DNA of 17,918 nucleotides from an uncultured Akkermansia sp. (lineage in GTDB: Bacteria; Verrucomicrobiota; Verrucomicrobiia; Verrucomicrobiales; Akkermansiaceae). Below are positions 1 through 5,680 of the stretch, in pieces. How positions within the stretch are numbered: position 1 is the first letter of the stretch; every line of letters begins with the position of its first letter. Under the pieces are notes generated by a model. That model worked only from the letters and a program-made list of their open reading frames with translations, did not search any database and was not told where the DNA came from. The stretch lies in assembly GCA_904501915.1 (NCBI GenBank), contig CAJGCV010000039.1, positions 1 through 17,918 of the forward strand, written 5' to 3'. The position numbers were made by a program, and so were the translations under genes.

Positions 1-216
1 GGGTAAGCTCGCGCCAGCGAGCGCAGCCCCCGGTATTGATAAAAAATTATTGGAGCCCGTGATAACGGGTGACAGAGGGCGTCGCAACACATTGAAACCA
101 TGCATTCTGTCACCCATTTCATGGGCTCCGGCTTGTTTTTTTGTGGGAGCAGGCGCTGCGCGTGCTATCGCCCGCTTGCGCCTGCCTAACATCCTTCGCC
201 CGATCTGCGGGCTCAA
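1..216 (-). repeat. Hairpin-rich intergenic element with open frame, possible dispersed repeat
   Basis: No conserved gene is recognised in the first 222 bases. The stretch holds several inverted repeats: a 6-bp hairpin at 7-22, a two-part stem (52-58 with 123-129, and 67-76 with 106-115), and a GC-rich 8-bp pair (about 146-153 with 175-182). On the minus strand a frame stays open from a TTG at 216 (or an ATG at 192) to the window edge. It reads as an Arg/Ala/Pro-rich peptide with the segment AHEMGDRMHGFN followed by SPVITGSNNF. Strong palindromes plus a low-complexity, basic open frame fit a dispersed intergenic repeat that is often miscalled as a small protein. The peptide resembles recurrent hypothetical proteins I associate with Akkermansia-like genomes, but that is memory, not a search. 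It lies directly downstream of tmk and could also act as its 3' end. Confidence 0.4.
52..129. repeat. Long imperfect inverted repeat (two-part stem)
   Basis: The outer arms GGAGCCC (52-58) and GGGCTCC (123-129) pair over 7 bp. The inner arms GGGTGACAGA (67-76) and TCTGTCACCC (106-115) pair over 10 bp. An internal loop of 8 and 7 bases separates the two stems and the terminal loop is 29 bases. There is no adjacent T-tract on the plus side; a run of seven T follows at 136-142. It lies inside the candidate dispersed element and is not a standard intrinsic terminator. Confidence 0.7.
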
Positions 217-222
217 ACCCAG

Positions 223-840
223 TTATATACCAAGTTCTTCCAGGATAATCTCGCGTATCTGCGCGTGCACCTCCTCCACGGAGCCATCCGCCTCTACCCG
301 GTGCAACCAGGGCATTTCCATGGCGGAATAAATAGCGGCGCAATCAGAAAGGAACTTTTCATTTTCGAAAGCGTCCTTGCCATTACCGCGGGCATGCATG
401 CGCTCCTGCGAAAGCTCTATCGGAATATCCAGCCACAGCGCCACATCCGGCACGGTGGCAAAAGCCTCATTCCACTCACGGATTTCCTCCACATTGGCAC
501 CGCTTGCCCCCTGGTATGCCATCATGGAAAGGTAATAACGGTCCAGCAACACCCACTTACCCGCCTGCAGGGCAGGCTCAATCACTTCGCGCACGTGTTC
601 GCGGCGGTCCTGCAGCAGGCAGGCAATCTCCTCATCTATGGACAGGCGGTCACCCGCCAGCGCAGCTTCACGCACGCGCATGCCCCAGGGGCCGCGGGTC
701 GGTTCAAAACCGGTCACTACTTCAATACCGCGCGAGCGCAGATAACGGGCCAGCAATTCCACCTGCGTTGACTTGCCCGTGCCGTCAATGCCTTCAAATA
801 CAATTAATGAACCTCTTAGGTGAGGAGAATCAGATTCCAT
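223..840 (-). CDS. tmk: Thymidylate kinase (dTMP kinase)
   Basis: Phosphorylates dTMP to dTDP with ATP in the cytoplasmic dTTP pathway. The 205-residue product has the family's usual size. The P-loop FEGIDGTGKST spans residues 15-25, the DRYY motif (DR[YF] of the family) is at 100-103, and AYQG at 108-111 fits the dTMP-binding segment. The usual REPGG motif reads FEPTRGPWG (residues 45-53), so the first Arg is replaced by Phe, a mild divergence. The start at 840 is chosen because it places the P-loop at the expected distance. The frame stays open to an ATG at 924, and another ATG at 855 falls inside a candidate -10 element. The gene is divergent from the glycosyltransferase gene and ends at the hairpin-rich element. 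Function is secure; the exact start is less so. Confidence 0.93.
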   Translation of the reverse strand: MESDSPHLRGSLIVFEGIDGTGKSTQVELLARYLRSRGIEVVTGFEPTRGPWGMRVREAALAGDRLSIDEEIACLLQDRREHVREVIEPALQAGKWVLLDRYYLSMMAYQGASGANVEEIREWNEAFATVPDVALWLDIPIELSQERMHARGNGKDAFENEKFLSDCAAIYSAMEMPWLHRVEADGSVEEVHAQIREIILEELGI

Positions 841-850
841 AGCGGGGTTG

Positions 851-879
851 ACCATAGCACACGCACCACGCACCTGCAA
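851..879 (-). promoter_or_regulatory. Candidate promoter of tmk
   Basis: On the minus strand TTGCAG (879-874) is followed by a 17-bp spacer and TATGGT (856-851), which ends 10 bases before the ATG at 840. The hexamers match consensus only moderately. The transcript would have a leader of only about three bases. No Shine-Dalgarno sequence is visible, and the upstream ATG at 855 would lie inside the -10. Confidence 0.35.
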
Positions 880-1043
880 GCTTAAATTCCTGAATTTACA
901 AAGAAAGCACGCGATGTATCCCAAAGATTACGCGCTGAATGGCTATTTACATGTACGAGGCACAATGGGGACAATTTAAAGCTTTGCTGCGTCCAAGGGG
1001 CGCATGTGCCGCACAGAAACAAGCCTTCCGGCATTCTTTTGAC

Positions 1044-1072
1044 TTGCAAATGGAAGCATATGGTCTCATAAT
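1044..1072 (+). promoter_or_regulatory. Promoter of the glycosyltransferase gene, leaderless layout
   Basis: TTGCAA (1044-1049), a 17-bp spacer, and CATAAT (1067-1072) make a good sigma-70-type promoter. The -10 ends six bases before the GTG at 1079, so transcription would begin at the start codon. The 238-base gap 841-1078 between the divergent genes holds this promoter and the tmk one; nothing else is seen in it. Confidence 0.6.
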
Positions 1073-1078
1073 CAGCAC

Positions 1079-2020
1079 GTGTCCGTCATTTGTGCTATAT
1101 TCCCCCACTCAAACAACCCGGAGCGTACACTCACCTGCCTGAACCGGCTTCTGCAGCAGAGCCGGCTGCCCGACAACGTTGTCATTATCAACAATGACGC
1201 AGCAGACACCCCGGTACTGAACGAAATCCGCCATCTGGCAGAGCGCGCCCTGCCCCCCGATTCCCTGCATATTCTGCAAGCAGAAACCAACCTGGGTAAT
1301 GTGGGCAGCTGCGCCCGCGGCATGGATTTCGCATTCGATACATTAAAGGCAGATTACGCCTGGGTGCTGGATGACAATACCTGGGCCCGCCCCGATACAC
1401 TCCAGCAACTACTGGCAGCAGACACGCCGGAACACACAGTCCGCATCTGTCTCAGCCTTGACCCAGCCAAAAGCGGAGAACTGAGTCATCCCCTGAGCAT
1501 ACCTGCCGACAAACCCGGCGTATGGAAGCCAATAACCCACCGGGAGAATTTGCCGGACACCTCGCTCATCCCCTGCCGCGGCGGCGTATTCGGAGCATTA
1601 TTCCCGCGCGCAGCCTGGCTGGCAATCGGAGCCCCCGGCGAAGACCTGCACTCCCAGGGAGCAGATGAATACTCCTGGAAACTGCAGCAGGCTGGGTTCA
1701 CCTTTGCTACAGTTGTGAGCGCAGAGCTGGAACTACCCGCCGCCAGGAAACCACTCATTCACTATCGCTTGGCAAACCGTTCTTTTTTCTACGAGCCGGG
1801 CATAACGCCGGAGCGCCAGTACTACAAAATGCGCAACTGGGCGTGGCTGCAACGGCTGCGTGCACCGCGCAACTACCCCGCACGCCTGATTCACTGCGGG
1901 GTATACATCGTCATGGCGCTCAACGCCATGCTCTACAGCAACGAACTGACCCCCAGACGCGTATACACCCTGTTCCGCGCGCTGCATAATGGCTTTTACG
2001 GCAAACTCAGGCCCTATTAA
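1079..2020 (+). CDS. Family 2 (GT-A fold) glycosyltransferase
   Basis: Likely transfers a sugar from a nucleotide-sugar donor to a glycan at the inner face of the membrane; donor and acceptor cannot be told. The 313-residue protein opens with a strand typical of GT2 enzymes (VICAIFPHSN), has NNDAADTP at about 38-45, ETNLGNVG at about 70-77, and an acidic LDDN at about 97-100 in the place of the metal-binding DxD motif. A second half with CRGGVFGALFPRAAW and GADEYSW resembles rhamnosyl- and galactofuranosyl-transferase-like GT2 proteins. The C-terminal part has amphipathic or membrane-associated helices (HCGVYIVMALNAML). The start is GTG: an in-frame stop lies at 1040-1042 and no other ATG, GTG or TTG start lies between. 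It stands alone on plus, with no other polysaccharide genes nearby. Confidence 0.82.
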   Translation: MSVICAIFPHSNNPERTLTCLNRLLQQSRLPDNVVIINNDAADTPVLNEIRHLAERALPPDSLHILQAETNLGNVGSCARGMDFAFDTLKADYAWVLDDNTWARPDTLQQLLAADTPEHTVRICLSLDPAKSGELSHPLSIPADKPGVWKPITHRENLPDTSLIPCRGGVFGALFPRAAWLAIGAPGEDLHSQGADEYSWKLQQAGFTFATVVSAELELPAARKPLIHYRLANRSFFYEPGITPERQYYKMRNWAWLQRLRAPRNYPARLIHCGVYIVMALNAMLYSNELTPRRVYTLFRALHNGFYGKLRPY

Positions 2021-2034
2021 AACGCAAAATTTCC

Positions 2035-2054
2035 AGACAATCGCAAATTTGTCT
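2035..2054. promoter_or_regulatory. Inverted repeat at the rpmJ -35, candidate operator
   Basis: AGACAA (2035-2040) and TTGTCT (2049-2054) form a 6-bp inverted repeat with an 8-base spacer. Its right arm touches the -35 hexamer of the rpmJ promoter. Position and symmetry would suit a dimeric repressor. The sequence does not resemble a Zur box I know, and 6-bp repeats also arise by chance. Confidence 0.25.
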
Positions 2055-2081
2055 TTACAAACGGCTGATTCTGGCTATAAT
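2054..2081 (+). promoter_or_regulatory. Promoter of rpmJ
   Basis: TTTACA (2054-2059) and a consensus TATAAT (2076-2081) are separated by 16 bp. Unlike the leaderless genes elsewhere in the window, the predicted start near 2088 leaves an AT-rich leader of about 53 bases before the ATG at 2141, with no clear Shine-Dalgarno sequence. Confidence 0.7.
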
Positions 2082-2140
2082 CTGCGTCCCGACGCATAAG
2101 CTTCTCAATAAAAATATAAACACATCACCGAAAAAACATC

Positions 2141-2305
2141 ATGAAAGTTCTTTCCTCACTCGCCTCCATGAAGCGCCGTCACGCTGATTGCCAGATCGTG
2201 AAGCGCAAGGGCACGCTCTACGTGATCTGCAAGAGCAACCCCAAGTTCAAGGCTCGTCAGGGCACGACGGCCGGCACTCGCCTCAGCAAGAAAGGCGTGA
2301 AGTAA
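2141..2305 (+). CDS. rpmJ: Large ribosomal subunit protein bL36, YkgO (zinc-independent) type
   Basis: Small basic protein of the 50S subunit. The 54-residue product begins MKVLSSLASMKRRHADCQIV and carries the family core CQIVKRKGTLYVIC and KARQG. The canonical Zn ribbon (C-C-C-H) is broken: the first Cys is His14, Cys17 and Cys30 remain, and the last His is Phe36. That is the pattern of E. coli YkgO, the C- paralogue used when zinc is scarce, so zinc binding is probably absent here. A C-terminal tail of about 13 residues after KARQG is longer than in the classic 37-38-residue form. The gene has its own strong promoter and a terminator behind it, so it is a single-gene unit outside any ribosomal operon. 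Confidence 0.95.
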   Translation: MKVLSSLASMKRRHADCQIVKRKGTLYVICKSNPKFKARQGTTAGTRLSKKGVK

Positions 2306-2347
2306 TTTTACACCATCCCTGCTTACGTCGGGGAATTTGACAGAGAG

Positions 2348-2378
2348 AAGACCGGTGTCAGTCGCTCCGGTCTTTTTT
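2348..2378 (+). terminator. Intrinsic terminator between rpmJ and metX
   Basis: AAGACCGG (2348-2355) pairs perfectly with CCGGTCTT (2367-2374) around an 11-base loop, and a run of six T ends at 2378. It would end the rpmJ transcript. Only 15 bases separate it from the metX start, leaving no room for a conventional promoter after it. Confidence 0.85.
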
Positions 2379-2393
2379 CGTGTTTCAGACGCC

Positions 2394-3524
2394 ATGAGCC
2401 AGAACATCCGCACCCACATCTTCCGCATCGGCAATTTCACCTTCGACAACGGTGAAACGCTCCCCGGCATCGAACTTGCCTATGAAACCTATGGGCAGCT
2501 GAATGCCGATAAGAGCAACGCCATTCTCCTCTTTCACGCTCTGACCGGCAGCCACCACGCGCATGGATTCAATGACTCCCTGCCCGAGGCCGGCGATTTC
2601 TGGCAGCCGGAAAACTTCGAAGGATGGTGGGATCGCATGATTGGCCCAGGCAAGCCACTGGATACGGAAAAATACTTCATCATCTGCATCAACTACCTGG
2701 GCAGCTGCTACGGCAGCAGCGGTCCCTGCAGCCTGGCGCCCGATGGTGAGCCCTGGGGTAGCCGGTTCCCGCTGGTGAATGCCAACGACCAGGCACGCGC
2801 ACAGATTCAGCTTATCGACCACTTCGGCATTGAGCGATTCACCGTGGTTGGTCCCAGCCTGGGCGGCATGCTTTCCCTTTCCCTGGCCTCATTCTACCCC
2901 ACCCGCATCAAGAATATCATCATCATCGGTGCAGGGTACAAACCCGCCATCGAACACAAACTGGATGCCTTTGAACAGATTCTGGCCATTGAGCTTGACC
3001 CTGCCTACCGCGAGGGCCGCTACCCGCTCAGTGACCCGCCACGCCGTGGTCTGGCTCTGGCACGCATGATTTCGCACAAGCTCTTCGTGAACCAGAAAGG
3101 CCTGGAAAAGCGCGCCCGCAAAGGCGTTTCCGACCGCAAGGGCATGCTCACCTGGTACACCCCCCTGCGCAACACCGAAAGCTACATGCTGCACCAGGGC
3201 ACCAAGTTTGCCAAACGATACGATGCCAACGCCTACATCCGCATCATCAACCTCTGGGCCGGCTATGACCTGGCCACTTTCTCCGGGCTGGGCAGCGTAG
3301 ATAAAGCCTTCCGCCTGTTTGCAGAGCACGGCATCCGCTTCATGCTCTTCTCCATCAACACAGACTGCTGCTTCACGGCACGCGATATTTCCTGCTTCCA
3401 CCGCAAGCTGCTCAAAAACGGGGTGGACTCGCGCTACAAATGCATCCACTCCGTCAAAGGACACGATTCATTCCTGCTGGAACCCGAACTCTACGAAGCA
3501 GACATCAAGGCCTACCTGCAATAA
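2394..3524 (+). CDS. metX: Homoserine O-acyltransferase, MetX family
   Basis: Activates homoserine by O-acylation for methionine synthesis in the cytoplasm; family members use acetyl-CoA or succinyl-CoA, and the sequence alone does not settle which. The 376-residue alpha/beta hydrolase shows the family block GSCYGSSGP (about 103-111), the nucleophile elbow GPSLGGM with Ser155, an acidic Asp324 in NTDCCF, and His357 in GHDSFL, completing the catalytic triad. Length matches the family. The frame stays open upstream to a TTG at 2337, but that extension runs through the terminator hairpin, so ATG 2394 is preferred. No Shine-Dalgarno sequence and no convincing promoter are seen directly ahead, so expression may depend on read-through of the hairpin. 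It is followed by its own terminator. No other methionine genes are nearby. Confidence 0.93.
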   Translation: MSQNIRTHIFRIGNFTFDNGETLPGIELAYETYGQLNADKSNAILLFHALTGSHHAHGFNDSLPEAGDFWQPENFEGWWDRMIGPGKPLDTEKYFIICINYLGSCYGSSGPCSLAPDGEPWGSRFPLVNANDQARAQIQLIDHFGIERFTVVGPSLGGMLSLSLASFYPTRIKNIIIIGAGYKPAIEHKLDAFEQILAIELDPAYREGRYPLSDPPRRGLALARMISHKLFVNQKGLEKRARKGVSDRKGMLTWYTPLRNTESYMLHQGTKFAKRYDANAYIRIINLWAGYDLATFSGLGSVDKAFRLFAEHGIRFMLFSINTDCCFTARDISCFHRKLLKNGVDSRYKCIHSVKGHDSFLLEPELYEADIKAYLQ

Positions 3525-3530
3525 TTCCCC

Positions 3531-3559
3531 AGCCCTGCCCCACCAGCAGGGCTTTTTTT
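3531..3559 (+). terminator. Intrinsic terminator of metX
   Basis: AGCCCTGC (3531-3538) pairs perfectly with GCAGGGCT (3546-3553) around a 7-base loop and leads into seven T (3553-3559). It starts seven bases after the metX stop codon. Confidence 0.92.
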
Positions 3560-3593
3560 CAGCTACGGCTCATTTGCGCTTGCCACCGCGCGC

Positions 3594-3622
3594 TTGACAT
3601 GCTATATATAGACCGTTAGTAA
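3594..3622 (+). promoter_or_regulatory. Candidate promoter of the pseudopilin gene
   Basis: A consensus TTGACA (3594-3599) is followed after 17 bp by TAGTAA (3617-3622), a poor -10. The predicted leader is about nine bases. A TATATATA run at 3603-3610 looks like a -10 but sits too close to the -35 to serve with it. Confidence 0.45.
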
Positions 3623-3637
3623 ACTTCATCACACACT

Positions 3638-4390
3638 ATGAAATTATCTGCACTTAAGAAGAACCGCAAGGGTTTCACCCTTATCGAGCTTATGGTGGTG
3701 ATTGCCATTCTGGCGGCCCTGGCCTCCATTGGTTACGCCCCCATCATGGATCACCTCAACGACGGTGACCGCCAGAAAGCCATGTCCAACATGAAGTCCC
3801 TCCACACCATGCTGCAGGGATTCAAAACAGACCACGGCAACTACCCCTGCGACGCCACCGCTGAACGCCTTCAGGAAGAAAAGCCCGAACTGAACTTCGG
3901 CGCTCTCACGGGCGACAACTCCAACGCCTACTTCCGCCAGGTGTATTACAGCAACGCCAACGTCTCTGAAAAGCCCTTCTTTGCCCTCGTATCCTGCAAT
4001 GGCCTGAATGTTGACACTGAAGGTGACGACAAGCTGGCCAACGGTCAGGCTCTTACCCGCGGTGAGAACGCCATGGCCTATGTCATGCGCAAGAACTCTG
4101 CCGACCCCAGCGTGAAGGATGCCGTGCGCGCCAGCAACGCCCCGCTGCTCATCTGCGGTATCTACCCCTCCGCCACGCCGTATGATGGCTCCCAGGTGGC
4201 TTTTGATGCTGACTCCTTCCGCGGTCACGCCTTTGTACTTTCCAACGACGGTTCCGTGAAGGACCTCGACAAGATTCTCGAAGACCAGGAGGACAAGCTT
4301 GTCATGCCCGCCAGCAAGAGCCTCTTCCCCGAAACAAAGCGTGGCAAATCCACGGCTGACAACTACACCGTGCTCAGCCCCGAGATGTAA
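3638..4390 (+). CDS. Type II secretion / type IV pilus-like pseudopilin with N-terminal methylation motif
   Basis: A prepilin-like protein that would be cut by a prepilin peptidase and assembled into an inner-membrane-anchored pseudopilus. The 250-residue product has a basic leader (residues 1-12), the cleavage site KG|FTLIELMVV with the conserved Glu at mature position 5 (residue 17), and a hydrophobic helix to about residue 32. The region after it (MDHLNDGDRQKAMSNM) resembles GspG-like pseudopilins common in Akkermansia. The globular part has three cysteines (in YPCDA, VSCNG and LICGI) and ends with a GHAFVLSNDGS strand. No secretion ATPase, platform protein or secretin is adjacent, so it is an orphan pseudopilin that would use machinery encoded elsewhere. 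It has its own promoter and a strong hairpin downstream. Confidence 0.85.
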   Translation: MKLSALKKNRKGFTLIELMVVIAILAALASIGYAPIMDHLNDGDRQKAMSNMKSLHTMLQGFKTDHGNYPCDATAERLQEEKPELNFGALTGDNSNAYFRQVYYSNANVSEKPFFALVSCNGLNVDTEGDDKLANGQALTRGENAMAYVMRKNSADPSVKDAVRASNAPLLICGIYPSATPYDGSQVAFDADSFRGHAFVLSNDGSVKDLDKILEDQEDKLVMPASKSLFPETKRGKSTADNYTVLSPEM

Positions 4391-4410
4391 TATCTCACAA
4401 ACATCTGTAT

Positions 4411-4454
4411 AACTGAACCGCCCGCATTCCTTCCGGAATGCGGGCGGTTCAGTT
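4411..4454. terminator. 20-bp perfect hairpin between convergent genes
   Basis: Bases 4411-4430 are the exact reverse complement of 4435-4454, with a TTCC loop. The element sits between the pseudopilin stop at 4390 and the ispH stop at 4469, so both transcripts run into it. Neither side has a T-tract directly after the stem; the nearest run of six T, as read on the minus strand, lies before the stem. It may be a bidirectional terminator or an RNA 3'-end protector. It is longer and more perfect than the other terminators in the window. Confidence 0.75.
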
Positions 4455-4468
4455 AATGAAAAAACAGT

Positions 4469-5677
4469 TTAAAGGTCAGCACAGCCGCAGAGCTCGGCAA
4501 TGCGGCATATAACCTCCTCAATGACATTGGCCGGGCAAGATGCACCCGCCGTCACGCCAATCTGCAATTCACGCTCCGGTTGTTTAAACCACAGGGGCAA
4601 TGATTGCTCCACCTCTTTCTTCTGCGCGAGGTCATAGCAGCGGATGCGCTGAGGCCCCAGCAGACAATCTGCGGTGGACACAAAGAATGTGGGCACCTTT
4701 CTGGCAGCAATGTGGGCCAGGTGCGTAGTGTTGGAACTATTGTAGCCACCGATGATGAACATGGCATCCAGCGGCTTTTCCAACAAGGCAAACAGAGCAT
4801 TCTGGCGGTCCTGCGTAGCGCCGCATATGGTATCAAACATGTGGAAACGGCCATCGTCCCCATCGCGTTCCACGACTGCTGCGCGCAGCATCTCCTGAAT
4901 TTCGGCTGTTTCAGACTTCAGCATAGTCGTCTGATTCGCCAGTCCGATTTCTGCGAGGTGGACATCCGGGTCAAACCCGGCAGAACAACTACCACCCGAA
5001 AAATGCGCCATAAACGCGGCTTTATCCCCACGGCCATTCATATATTCAGCCACCATGCGTGCCTCTGCTGCATTAAAGACGACCAGGAAATTCCCATTAC
5101 CATCCTTACCGAGAGACTGGGAGGCTGTGGCCATACTTTCCTCGTGCCTGGCCTTGCCGTGAATGATGCTGGTCACACCGGCAGCAGCATAAGTACGCAC
5201 ACGCTGCCACACTTTGATGACATTGCCGCAGGTACTGTCAACGAGGGTCACACCTTTCGCATCCAGCCGCTTGCGCAGCTCCACCGGCACACCAAATGCC
5301 GGCATGATTACCACATCCTCCGCCGTCAGCTCATCATAAGCGGGGTCATTCATGCGCCAGGGCAGATGCTGCAAACCCAGCGAATCCAGCTTTGCATTCA
5401 CATCCGGATTGTGAATAATTTCGCCAATCAGCCAGATGCGACGCTCCTTGAACAAGCGGCAGGCGGCGTAGGCAATCTCAATAGCGCGTTTCACGCCGTC
5501 GCAAAAGCCGAATGATTCAGCCAGGAAAAGCCGGGCTCCAGGCAACTCCAGCTCATTCCCCTGCTCGCGGATACAATCCACCAGCGGGCTCTGGAAGTGA
5601 GCCAGATCCCGGGCCACCTGCTCCATCACCTCAGGCCGGCGCACATTCACCGGCCTGTTCACTTTTTCAGCTCCCAT
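4469..5677 (-). CDS. ispH: 4-hydroxy-3-methylbut-2-enyl diphosphate reductase (IspH/LytB)
   Basis: Last enzyme of the MEP pathway: reduces HMBPP to IPP and DMAPP with a [4Fe-4S] cluster. The three cluster cysteines are visible at Cys59 (FGFCDGVKRAI), Cys150 (DSTCGNV) and Cys285 (DTICGATQ). The substrate-binding NSSN segment (GGYNSSNTTH) and the C-terminal VTAGASCPANVIEEV are present, as is HEES, where shorter enzymes have HPEV with the catalytic Glu. At 402 residues it is the long form, with about 45 extra N-terminal residues and internal insertions, rather than the roughly 315-residue E. coli type. The start lies three bases after the stop of the Aas-like gene (TGA, three bases, ATG), so the two are cotranscribed and probably translationally coupled. 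The 20-bp hairpin follows. Confidence 0.95.
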   Translation of the reverse strand: MGAEKVNRPVNVRRPEVMEQVARDLAHFQSPLVDCIREQGNELELPGARLFLAESFGFCDGVKRAIEIAYAACRLFKERRIWLIGEIIHNPDVNAKLDSLGLQHLPWRMNDPAYDELTAEDVVIMPAFGVPVELRKRLDAKGVTLVDSTCGNVIKVWQRVRTYAAAGVTSIIHGKARHEESMATASQSLGKDGNGNFLVVFNAAEARMVAEYMNGRGDKAAFMAHFSGGSCSAGFDPDVHLAEIGLANQTTMLKSETAEIQEMLRAAVVERDGDDGRFHMFDTICGATQDRQNALFALLEKPLDAMFIIGGYNSSNTTHLAHIAARKVPTFFVSTADCLLGPQRIRCYDLAQKKEVEQSLPLWFKQPERELQIGVTAGASCPANVIEEVICRIAELCGCADL

Positions 5678-5680
5678 ATA

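Noticed and set aside
1..222. A tRNA or other structural RNA in the hairpin-rich left edge
   Set aside because: No cloverleaf with anticodon and T-arm sequence can be folded from the arms present; the stems are simple inverted repeats.
939..1142. A 67-codon plus-strand frame between tmk and the glycosyltransferase gene
   Set aside because: It overlaps the start of the glycosyltransferase gene and its promoter, has no ribosome binding site, and its composition is not protein-like.
2337..2342. TTGACA as a -35 for metX
   Set aside because: No -10-like hexamer exists 15-19 bp downstream; that interval is the terminator stem-loop.
2337..2393. N-terminal extension of metX from TTG 2337
   Set aside because: It would run through the terminator stem and T-tract, and the family N-terminus begins at ATG 2394.
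3603..3610. TATATATA run as the pseudopilin -10
   Set aside because: It lies only about four bases after the TTGACA, too close for a sigma-70 promoter, and no other -35 fits it.
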